From Beverwykella pulmonaria (taxonomy: Eukaryota; Ascomycota; Dothideomycetes; Pleosporales; Melanommataceae): 64,000 nucleotides of DNA. A program made the translations under genes and the position numbers. The notes under the pieces are model-generated. The model did no database searches and was not told the origin of the DNA. It was given only the letters and a program-made list of their open reading frames with translations. The stretch's first letter is position 1. The number at the start of each line of letters is the position of its first letter. The stretch is taken from positions 646,355 to 710,354 of the forward strand of contig BCHH01000014.1 of NCBI GenBank assembly GCA_001599595.1. The letters run 5' to 3'. Positions 11,400 to 21,033 of this stretch are shown here, piece by piece.

Positions 11400-14300
11400 T
11401 CAAATGTGCGACTGCAACAGCTTGACTACGGCCCCGTGCCCGTTCTCTGTCGCCCTCGATAGCGGCGTCCGTCCAGACGAATCCTTTGAGTCAATGTCGA
11501 CCTGACCCATCTCGAGCAGCAGCTTGACCACGGCCTCGTGCCCGTTCTGTGCTGCCTCCAATAGCGGCGTCTGCCCGTAAGTATCCTTCAAGTTAACGTT
11601 CACCTGGCCCGTTTCAAGCAGCAGCTTGACCACCGCCTCGTCCCCGTACCCTGCAGCCCGCAACAGCAGCGTCTTTTCGTCCCGATCCTTTGAGTTGACA
11701 TCAACCTGGCCCGTTTCAAGTAGCAGCTTGACCACCGCCTCGTATCCATTCTCTACTGCCCGCCACAGCGGCGTCTGTCCAAAAAAATCATCCTCCGAGT
11801 TAACATCAACCTGGCCCGTCTCGAGCAGCAGCTTGACCACTGCTTCGTGTCCGTTCTCTACTGCCTGCCACAGTGGTGTCTGTCCGTCAAGATTCTTCAA
11901 GCTGACATCTACCTGGACCGTCTTAAGCAACAGCTTGACTACCGCCTCGTGCCCGTTCTTTGCTGCCTCCAATAGCGGCGTCTGCCCGTAAGTATCCTTC
12001 ATGTTAACGTTGAACTGGCCCGTTTCAAGCAGCAGCTTGACCACCGTCTCGCACCCGTACTCTGCTGCCCGCAACAGCAGCGTCTTTTCGTCCCGATCCT
12101 TTGAGTTGACATCGGACTGGCCCGTTTCAAGTAGCAGCTTGGCCACCGCCTCATGTCCGTTCTCTACTGCCCGCCACAGCGGCGTCTGTCCGAATACATC
12201 ATCCTTTAAGTTAACGTTGACTTTTTCCGTCTCTAGCAGCAGCTTGACTACTGCCTCGTTGCCGTTTTCTACTGCCCGCCACAGCGGCGTCTGTCCGTAA
12301 GTATCTTTCAAGTTAACGTCGACCTGGCCCGTTTCAAGTAGCAGCTTAACCACCGCCTTGTGTCCATTCTCTACTGCCTGCCACAGCGGCGTCTGTATGA
12401 GAATATCATCCTTCGAGTTAACGTCGACCTGGCCCGTCTCCAGCAGCAGCTTAACTACCGCCTCGTGCCCGTTCTGTGCTGCCCAAAATAGTGCCGTCCG
12501 TCCAGAAGAATCCTTTAGGTCGACGTTAACTTTGCCAGTCTTGAGTAGCAGCTTGAGTACTGTCTCGTGCCCGTTCTCTGCTGCCCGTGTCAACGGTGTC
12601 TGTCTACAACCATCATCCTTTAGATCAATGTCAACCTGGCCCGTCTCCAGCAGCAGCTTAACAACTCCCTCGTGCCCGTTCTGTGCTGCCCACCAGAGTG
12701 CCGTCCGTCTAGAAGAATCCTTTAGGTCGACGTCAACTTTGCCAGTCTTGAGTAGCAGCTTGAGTACTGCCTCGTGCCCATTCTCTGCTGCCCGCCTCAG
12801 CGGCGTCTGTCTGTAAGCATCATCTTTAGAGTTGACGTCAACCTGACCCGTCTCCAGCAGTAGCTTGACCACCGCCTCGTGTCCGTTATCTACTGCCCGC
12901 CACAGCGGCGTCTGTCCCCAAATATCATCCTTCAAGTTAACGTCAGCCTTACCCATCTCTAGTAGCAGCTTGATCACCGTCTCATGCCCGTTCCCTGCCG
13001 CCCACCATAGTGCCGTCTGCTTAAAAGAATCCTTTAGGTCAACATCAACCATATTTGTCTCGAGCAGGAGCTTGACCACTGCCTCATGCCCGTTCCGTGC
13101 TGCCCACCAGAGTGCCGTCTGTCCGTCGGAATCTTTTGGGTCAACGTCGACCATGTCTGTCTCAAGTAGGAGTTTGACCACTGCCTCATGCCCGTTCCGT
13201 GCTGCCCACCATAGTGCTGTCTGTCCAAAAGAATTCTTTGGGTCAATGTCGACCATATCCGTCCCAATTAGGAGCTTGATCACTGCCTCGTGCCCGTTCC
13301 GTGCTGCCCACCAGAGTGCCGTTTGCTCCGAAGGATCCTTCGAGTTGACGTCTACCTGGCCCGTCTCGAGTAGCAGCCTGACTACCGCATCATGCCCGTT
13401 CGCTGCCGCCCCTAATAGCGGCGTCCGTCCATCCTTACTCTTTGAGTCGACGTTGATTTCACTTGCCTGTAGAGCGGTTCTTCTCTGATCATCATCAGCG
13501 GTGACACTGATGTCGTCCTTTACTAGGAGTAGTCGTTTGACCACAGCCAGGTATCCTCCTTCTGCTGCTGCCAGCAATGCCTCTCCGGGAAATAAGAACT
13601 TGAACAGATCTAGGAACAAGTCTTCGGCGCACAGCATGTGAAGATACGGACTTTCTTTATATGTCGCGTATATAATACCACACAATGTATTTTTGCGGAC
13701 TACCCAAGAACCAGAGATACCAGCAGCTAAAGAAGCGGAAATTAGCGTTGAAGTCTGAAAATAAGCAGGGGCTACACACGTGCAGGCGAATCTATTTGAA
13801 TCTTCATCGTTTGCATGACTACACCTCCCATAATGAGAAATGATTTATTTTTTAACAAATAACCATTTAATGGAGGCCTTGCGGCTGTGGAAGTGATGCA
13901 AACTTCACCGGGTAAAAGTGCATCTTTCGAGGAAACAATGTTGGCATTCGGCTGAATTTGATGTTGACGGGACTTCAAATCGACGAGAGCAAAATCTGAT
14001 GTAGTTGATGCATTTTCTTTGAAGAGATAATCTCCAGTAGAGGTTCCACGGCCAAGATAAGCCAATATCTTGGGGAGTTCTGACACCTCCCATTTAGATT
14101 CCGATGGTGTGTCTACTTCCATATCCTCGTATGATGGTGATGACCCATCTAATTCAATATCCCCGTATGATCCTGATGGTCCGTCTATTTCCATATCCTC
14201 GTATGATTCTTCGATGGTTGAACCAGAGGAGATTTCTGAATCAGTATCTGATGTCAAGGACTCCTCATCTGATGACTTTTCTGAGATTTGGTCGAGATAG

Positions 14301-15139
14301 TCTATAATGCCATGGGCAGTTGTCAAGCCAAAAAATTGGCCCTTAACATATATAGGGCCACCAATTGTGCTGTAAAGATTTGTGGAGCCGACGGTGAACC
14401 TAGCTGCAGCAGGCCAAAGTTTGTCTGGGGACAACGGATATTGAACAGCAAATGATATCTCGTTAGCTTGTATAAAGGCATCCTGTGACTGTGGTGACGA
14501 CATTTTACTGGATGGTCGTGGAGCATGTTTACTGACGTAAAATCCCACCGGTGAATGAAATGACTCTAGAAAGCTGCATAAGGGAGGCTCGTTTGGGCGG
14601 ATTTCCTCCTTTATCCTAGCTTTACATTTAGATCCACTACAGTATATCCAAACAGTTGGCTTGAGTAACACTGGGTCTTGCGGGCAATCGACTCCTTTAG
14701 GTAAGAATTTTGATGCATGAGCTGAATTGCATTCCTTACCTGCCATACATAGGACAGGTTCAGTGACGGATTTGGCAGTCGAAATTTTACGATCCAGTTT
14801 TGCGGCAGTCTCCCTCAACCGTTCCACAAGTATTGGCAAAATCTTCTCCCATTTCTGTGATACATCTTCGGGTGGTGGTAAGTTTTTCTGCAGACCAACA
14901 TACCAACCTTGTATCCTACTCTTGGTCCTATGTAGTTCATTTGAATTCCTTGGCCTAATTATATTGAACTCTGACTGTGCGGTGGCTTGGGGGGTGGTTT
15001 GACGAGTCGACTGCGGAGTGGACTGCGAAGCGGGTTGCGAAGCGATTTGAGAAGAGGTTTGCAGAATCGATTGCGATGAGGTTTGTGAATGTATCCGAGG
15101 AAAGATTTGTACAGCGGATTGCGAAGTGGTTGACTGCAT
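11400..15139 (-). CDS. Trypsin-like protease / ankyrin-repeat fusion protein
   Basis: Exons (minus) 15139-13780 and 13726-11400; 1228 aa. The 53-nt intron (GTGTGT, CTAAT branch, TTTAG) is inferred because joining gives SPAPAGISGSWVVRK. Residues 1-56 are Ser/Gln/Thr-rich. About 240-475 read as a chymotrypsin-fold domain: His in LTTAHGI (H276), Asp in SDFALVDL (D382 or D387) and Ser in GISGSWV (S458); the usual Asp before the Ser is Ile. An acidic three-copy repeat lies between the His and the Asp. From about 500 a degenerate repeat precedes some 20 ankyrin repeats of 34-35 aa (NGHEAVVKLLLETGQ type) reaching the C-terminus. No NB-ARC/NACHT is present. Such architectures occur among fungal NLR-related proteins; a proteolytic effector sensing a ligand through ankyrin repeats is inference. 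The gene is divergent from the membrane protein at 15573. Confidence 0.88.
11402..13450 (-). repeat. Ankyrin-coding 102/105-bp tandem repeat array
   Basis: Twenty tandem units of 102-105 bp code for 34-35-residue ankyrin repeats. Many are near-identical at the protein level, and larger blocks repeat too: units 7-8 resemble 9-10, and units 13-15 (with the KTLLLRAA and QTPLLEAA variants) recur as 17-19. This points to recent unequal exchange within the gene. Confidence 0.85.
14099..14206 (-). repeat. Three 36-bp tandem repeats coding an acidic linker
   Basis: They encode SYEDMEIDGPSG, SYGDIELDGSSP and SYEDMEVDTPSE (residues 312-347 of the protease-ankyrin protein). They sit between the presumed catalytic His and Asp. 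Confidence 0.85.
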
Positions 15140-15572
15140 CGTTTTCTAGTACGAATGGAGTGAAAGCTAGTGGAGAGGTTCACAACAAATATTGGCCTTC
15201 TGGAAAGAGCAGTTAGTTCAAAAAGATCTAGGAAATTTCGTGATTGACTTACTAGGCCACTTGAAGCCATATATCTTCTTTTTTATCAATCTGTTGCATT
15301 GTAACGCGAAGGTCAAACTTGTTGGTTAGGAGTTGAACTTACGGATCCGTGCCGCACTGGTGGCTGAGCTGGGCAGCATTTTGTAGATAGATGATCATTG
15401 GCTAGCTTAAATGCAGTTGTGGCTACCCTGTTCTTGCAGATCCGTTGAAATGCCACGTAATCGCCACGAAGGAAGGAAAGTCAAATCGAGAATAACAACA
15501 GCTTATCCTTTCCAAAAGCAAATTCCTCGATAAATCTCTTCATTTCAAGCTCTCTCTGTCTCTCTAATTATC
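15140..15572. promoter_or_regulatory. Divergent promoter between the protease-ankyrin and membrane-protein genes
   Basis: 433 bp separate the two start codons, so both promoters must lie here. No clear TATA box was identified. Confidence 0.5.
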
Positions 15573-16706
15573 ATGTCTCTAATGAATGAATCTCTATTTT
15601 CAGGGCCTGTATCGCAGAACTTTGAAAAACTCAATAAGCAACAAAAACTCGAACTGATAAAGTCCTTCTGGCCGCATCTTAAAGATGATATTTTAGAAGA
15701 TGAATACAGAGACTTGTTCAAGTTCATTGGCAACACGTTACAAGAACATCGACCGTATGCAGAACACTTTGCATTTGCAAATTTCCAAGGCCTCTTCGAC
15801 ACAATACGGATTTTACAGAATTATCAAACATCAACTCGAGACGAAATCGCGGCAGAACTTAAATTAAGGATATTTAAGAATTATTCTAATGAGCAAATAA
15901 TTAAGAGCATGGAACTATCGGTCCGCTTATGGCTTGGACTTAATGTGCCCTTTAGTGGCACGTTCGTTGGAGTTGTGCATTCTAGAAGGGGGTATCTACG
16001 GAAATGGAAAGGAGATGAGACGTTAAATGCATTGGCGGATTCCTATTTTACAAAGACGATAAATGCGGTGTACACAGAGTCTGAACTCGATGACCTTTCA
16101 GCGGCAAAATTAGAGAGGGTATGCCTACTGCATATTGAATGGACTGATTGCTTAAATGATCACCTCAAATTGACTGGAAATAGAGGGAAGCGGATCTTGT
16201 TCATTTATCAGCAAAAAAGCACCCTTGTCAATCACGAAAAGGCTGGATCACCTATTCCGGCTGCCGCCTTGGACGAGACCATCCGCTCTTTAGAGCTTCT
16301 ATTGCCCACCGGCGATCCCGAAACAAGAAGACTCCTGACAAAAGCAGGAAAACTGTCATTGCTTCAAAACACTTGGCCCCTAAAACATCCAACCTCGAAT
16401 CTCGATGAGTTTGAGTATTGGAAACCTCGGTTGAGACGATTGCTGAATCTCCTTCACGGTGCACCAGAAAGCTTCCTCCAGAGGCTATTTGATACACGAG
16501 ATATTGAGCGGTGGGCAGCACTGTGGGTTGGGATATTCGGTATCTTGATCTTAACACTTCTCTTTGGGATTCTGGCAACCGTGTATGCGATCAAACAGTA
16601 TATCCTAGCTGTCGAGTCCTACAATCTCTCCGTAAAGTCCTACGAACTTTCTCTTGTTTTGGCTTGTCAGCAAAACGCAACGCAATTGCCTGGACTTTGC
16701 GGTTGA
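15573..16706 (+). CDS. Single-pass membrane protein of unknown function
   Basis: Intronless, 377 aa. Residues 1-305 are soluble, helical and charged. One strong transmembrane segment follows at about 315-340 (WVGIFGILILTLLFGILATV), then a short tail with a repeated motif (ESYNLSVKSYELSLVLACQQ). I have seen this C-terminal arrangement in uncharacterised fungal proteins but know no function. There is no signal peptide, so it is probably tail-anchored facing the cytosol. It is divergent from the protease-ankyrin gene across 433 bp, which suggests, without proof, that the two are co-regulated and perhaps work together. Confidence 0.85.
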   Translation: MSLMNESLFSGPVSQNFEKLNKQQKLELIKSFWPHLKDDILEDEYRDLFKFIGNTLQEHRPYAEHFAFANFQGLFDTIRILQNYQTSTRDEIAAELKLRIFKNYSNEQIIKSMELSVRLWLGLNVPFSGTFVGVVHSRRGYLRKWKGDETLNALADSYFTKTINAVYTESELDDLSAAKLERVCLLHIEWTDCLNDHLKLTGNRGKRILFIYQQKSTLVNHEKAGSPIPAAALDETIRSLELLLPTGDPETRRLLTKAGKLSLLQNTWPLKHPTSNLDEFEYWKPRLRRLLNLLHGAPESFLQRLFDTRDIERWAALWVGIFGILILTLLFGILATVYAIKQYILAVESYNLSVKSYELSLVLACQQNATQLPGLCG

Positions 16707-18585
16707 AAGGTTATCATCACATTGACAAGCGCTAGGGAGTGAGCATCCAGATATTCATCTCAGCAACAGTACAAGGCTACTCTAGCATTATATGCGGGAT
16801 CAAGTAGTGGATGCAAACGGACTTAGCATATGACTCGAAATCAATTTCAAGATGAATGAAACATATTAAGCATTATCATCGCCCCTTTTGAAGCTCTAAT
16901 AGTATGGCTCCTGCATTACCGTACTTCAGCAAAATCGCGCTACACAATCTGTAATTAGTTCGCCCCTTTGCCCCTACATGCTTACACAGGCTTCTCACAG
17001 TTATCTACCTCTGCATGTAAAGGCTGAGCGGCGTTCGTATAAACAGACGACATGGCGGGACCCTGGGGGTGCGGCGGAGTCCACAGCTCACCATGTCTAA
17101 CCAGACGTCTGCGTCGCATCCGCAGTTCGTTGGCGTGGAGAACTACACGGAATATGTGCACGGCTACTCTCCCTTCAGCGTCCCTCACCAAGTATGAATG
17201 CAAACCATGTCACGACAGCATGTTTGATGATACGAACACTATCAGTACTGCTGGGGAAGATGACTCTGGTTGGGTAAGTTAGTATTTATCACAGGTCGAT
17301 ATGCTCAACTATCAAGCAAGAGAAGGATGTGACGAACTATATTAAACTAAGCAATAGAGGAAATGCTTCCAGGTTGAAGATATATTTCTCGCTAAGGTAG
17401 GGGTCTGATGCAACAAGTGAGCGGTGTAGTAGCACCGTTACATTATTTTTCTCACACAAGGAAGCTGAATGGCTGAGCAGGGCTCAAAAAAAACTGTGGG
17501 AAGGGAAGTAGGCTGTTCGAAGTCGCTAAAAGCGTGTCTACCTGGCCAAAGGGCAGCTTTTGCAATGTGGAAATGAAGTATTTTATTATTCACTATCTCA
17601 ATTAAAAATAATCTAAAGAACATAAGAACTTCCATTTACGAGACTCAAGAGGAGACTCCCATATATATCGTGCAAATGCCGTTGCAGGTCATCTTGTGTT
17701 TGACAGCAACCTAGCAGAGCATACATTTAATACGATATGCTTCGCTAACAAAATTTCGGTCCTTTCTCTTAAAGTGCTTGCTAAGATTACCTAAAATGTG
17801 AAATGAGTATGTGTGCCGTTTAATTAGCTAGTCCTCGCCAAGGCAAATAAAGAATCATATCTCTTTAAACACGAACATCTTTGTTGCCTCTCAAGCTTTA
17901 GCTGATGTGCCTAATTGGGTATCGTCTGCTCTTTAGTGGCTGCGTAACGCGACGACTCAATTTTTTGGCGATACTAGGCGCTTTCTACCCTCCTCAATCT
18001 CACAGTATTACACAATTACCTAGATAGCCCTTTTATGTCGTTGAATCTACTCTTCAAGCGTGGTTCCAGGCTCGGTTAGCGTGATGTCAAATAATGCGAA
18101 ATAGAATGGGACCCTTTCAGGGCCTTCATTATTCTCATGTTGTCGGGGTGCTGTACACGCGCATGCTGCTATCCTCAAGTAAACTGACTAGAGTGGCTTG
18201 AACTTCGTGGAACACTCACATTTAGCTAATACCAGCTACCGGCTGCAGGTTTACAGTAGGCGGGTTTGTGGCAAGTTAGCCTTAGCAAACAGTGTTACAG
18301 CCCGTTGAAAACGGCAGCCCAATCGCCGTCTGATTGTTCAAGGCTGTAAACATCCTCTTACTCCTTTGCAAAACTTTTCTGGTTGGCTTAAGGGTTACAC
18401 GCAGCGAAAGCAGAAGAGCGCAACCTGTTCTATAATTGCACCTCGGTTTTTATTATAAGATTCTAGAATGGGCCTCTGCAGGAAATTTCCCGTTATTAAT
18501 ATAAATATTTGTTTTTGGACCAGGCTCATGGTGAGCAGGTGTCAAAGGCGATTCGACACAGCCGCCGCTTGGAAGGGCGTTCTTA
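16707..18585. other. AT-rich gene-poor interval
   Basis: Apart from the short coding-like exon at 17093-17191 nothing gene-like was found. Much of it is AT-rich with no long open frame, consistent with decayed repetitive DNA, but no transposon is recognisable. Confidence 0.5.
17093..17191 (+). CDS. Isolated coding-like exon, possible gene remnant
   Basis: ATG in the context CACCATGTC opens 33 codons (MSNQTSASHPQFVGVENYTE...) with high third-position G/C, unlike the AT-rich surroundings. It ends at CACCAA followed by GTATGA, which could be a donor or simply the stop (GTA TGA). A possible second exon after an acceptor near 17296 would add only about 16 codons. It is too short to assign and may be the surviving 5' end of a lost gene. 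Confidence 0.3.
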
Positions 18586-19822
18586 TCAATAATACAGAAA
18601 CACTCTCGTCTCGATGCTCTCCCTCGGTCTCTCTCCAGCCACAGTCTTCGGATTCCGGAACCCCGCATGTGGAACACCTATAATCTCAAATTAGTAATCT
18701 TGCCCTCTGAAATCGTCGACGTATTTAAGCAGACATTGGACCCCATTGCCTTCTTAAACTTACTCGTATCCCAGACATTGGAATAAGAGATACCAACATA
18801 CCTGTCCCACATCCATCCTCAGTGTCTGTCTGCCGAAACAAGATAATCTCACTAGCCAACTGTCCGCTAAGATAGTAGAACTGCATATCCTCATGAAAAT
18901 ACACTTGGTAATTTTCTGTAAAGCCTACTCGTTCTACGACATCGGTAGCTATGCAATCGCGGGGCGTGGAGATGGAACGAGAGTCGCAAACTGAGAGGGG
19001 CCAGTCTGTGAGTGGGCCATAGAGTGGTTTCCATATACTGTGGGTTGGTGACGAAAATTAGTCTTCTTGCTGGACAAGATACGATTTATTAAGTAGAAAT
19101 AGCGAGGGCGGATTCAACGTACTTTAGTGTTTGCATTCTTTTGAAAGACGAAGGGTCGACGTTCAAAATCTGGGAACTTGTAGCGCGAGCAGCCGTAAGC
19201 GTGAAATCTGCGACATGAAATCAATCATTAGCATCACCGAAGCCTCACAAGAAGGTTTTCTGGTATACAGAATGGCGGAGGACATACCTATATGAATGAT
19301 CGATGTAGGCTGCAAATACTCATAGTCCTCCCCCGTCGAGATCGGGAAGTCTTCATGCCGTTTCCGAATCTACACGCGCACATGGCAATTAGCCCAAAAG
19401 TCTCTCTCCACTTTCCACACTATAGAACTTTAAAATAAAAGTAAAGTAAAGTAAAATTGAATATGAAAACAACCCACGCCATGTTCCAAAACTTCCACTC
19501 TTTTCGCTCCAAACGTTTGCTTCAGCAACTCCTTCAATTCGTCATAGTAGACGTTTTTCACCTTCTCTCTATCATGGAACTCTTCCGGCGTCAACCTTGA
19601 CTCTAATTGGAGGACTTGGAATCCATTTCTGTCGAGCGTGTACTGGACCTCCGTGCCACGGATGTCGTGGATAAGGACGTTTTTCTGGACCTGTGTCTCG
19701 CAGTTCGTTCGTGGGATCGTGCCCCCGGGGTCATACCGCAGGCGATACGGTTTCTCGTGGAGGTATTTTTCGTCGGGTTTGAGGAATGTGAGGTCTGCTA
19801 GGACGTCGCCTGTTGCTGGCAT
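18586..19822 (-). CDS. CmcJ/AsaB-like oxygenase-family protein
   Basis: Exons (minus) 19822-19478, 19369-19288, 19207-19123, 19037-18802, 18677-18586; 279 aa. The start MPATGDVLADLTFLKPDEKY and the blocks RKRHEDFPISTGEDYEYLQP, IWKPLYGPLTDWPLSVCDSR and GVPHAGFRNP match the fungal family annotated as 7alpha-cephem-methoxylase (CmcJ) related or AsaB/GA4-desaturase-like, which includes enzymes of secondary metabolism. All four introns (80-124 nt) close in frame; the first has a GTGGGT donor. The usual HIDATP stretch is shorter here (IIHIDFTLTAARAT), so activity may differ. It lies between the two NLR-type loci and no biosynthetic core gene is nearby, so its substrate cannot be guessed. Confidence 0.85.
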
Positions 19823-20427
19823 GCTCGCTAATGGTAGATGGTAAGCTCGACCTCAGGAGTAGGTGCAGCGGGCTGCACAGCATGTAAAGGTCCGTTGCTT
19901 ATCCAAGTGAGCCTCGTGGAAGTGAGGCTAACATAAGGCCAAACTGAGAATAGGCGCCGGTGAAGGACCCCTCTGGATGGCGCGATATACCGGTATTCGG
20001 GCGTGGAAAGCGGGGTTGAGCTTGGACGCAATATGCTAATGCAGCTGTGGTGGGGCTTCCTCTCCTCTCCGGGAGAGGGTAGAGACCAAGGAAATTTCAA
20101 GGCTGGCCATGCAATTATCTATTCTCAAGGTGTGTGAGCCTTTCTATCGGACGCAGGTACGAATCTAATGAGTCAATCGATGACTATGTACTAGTGTGTT
20201 ATGAACATGAAGTATACACAATAAAGTGTCCCAAGATCGAGTATGCGCTCCCTCAGTCCGACTCTATAGTAACCAACTTATGTTGTTTGCCATGACCCAT
20301 GAACAAAACACGTCTTGAACCCGTAACATGCCATTGCCATCGAATACCCTACCCAATTTCTTTGAGGCGATACAATTGTAAGAATTGAGTAGCCTCGTGT
20401 CCGAAAACCGACTGCATACGCCTTTTC
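19823..20427. other. Intergenic region upstream of the CmcJ-like gene
   Basis: It holds the promoter of the CmcJ-like gene and the 3' flank of the small gene at 20428. No other feature seen. Confidence 0.45.
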
Positions 20428-20622
20428 TTACTTGTCCTCCTTCTCCAGGGACGTCAAATGCGCCCCAGACGCGGTCCCTTCCAGCTGGATCGTTTCGCCC
20501 TTTTTAAACCCGTGCTTTTCGCCAACGGTGACAGGCGTGTTGGGTGGCCAATGTGCTCTCCAGGGTTGGATCTTGGGCTCAGCGTGAGGGGCGGGCTGGT
20601 TTTGCTTTTGTTCAGCAGGCAT
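20428..20622 (-). CDS. Small hypothetical protein, 64 aa
   Basis: Starts MPAEQKQNQPAPHAEPKIQP and ends in a basic-acidic tail (LTSLEKEDK). The ATG is 12 nt inside an exon that starts after a well-formed acceptor (CTACCGCAG). A GTAAGT donor just upstream (about 20727) suggests a 5' UTR intron. No domain is recognised. The frame stays open upstream through the spliced exon, so a longer N-terminus is possible. Confidence 0.45.
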   Translation of the reverse strand: MPAEQKQNQPAPHAEPKIQPWRAHWPPNTPVTVGEKHGFKKGETIQLEGTASGAHLTSLEKEDK

Positions 20623-21033
20623 TGTGAGGCTGTACTCTGCGGTAGTGTTGGAGGTAAGCGGCGGTGAGAGAGGGGGGCAACGAAGCGCCATAGGATAAGA
20701 GTAGAACAAGAGACTTACTGCTTCTCAACGAGCGATTCGGCTTTCCAACGTTGAGTACAGTCGCGAATGTGATTGCGCACGAGGAGGAAAGCGTCGGATT
20801 AAGGCTGGTTTGTGATGGTGAGGGCGAACAGAGCAGGTCGGTGTGGCAATAATCGCATAGCGAGCCTTGGGCCTTGGCGTTTCAGCAGATCACGACATTT
20901 TGCGCTGGTATCGGCAGTGATCAACTCTGATCGGCCATTGATATCTTGTGGTTGTATTGAAGGAAAGGTAAATTAATCAGAGTTCTATTCTGGCGCGAGA
21001 ACAATGCGCCTTACGCAAGCCGTTCGCTGCCAG
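20623..21033. other. Upstream region of the 64-aa gene and 3' flank of the NLR
   Basis: Contains the probable 5' UTR exon and intron of the small gene. Nothing else seen. Confidence 0.4.

Noticed and set aside
11626..13488. Long plus-strand open frames (Ser/Thr/Val-rich) opposite the ankyrin gene
   Set aside because: They are antisense shadows of the repeat array; their periodicity follows the ankyrin units and no start or domain is credible.
14070..14307. Ser/Asp-rich plus-strand frame
   Set aside because: Antisense of the acidic repeats in the protease-ankyrin gene.
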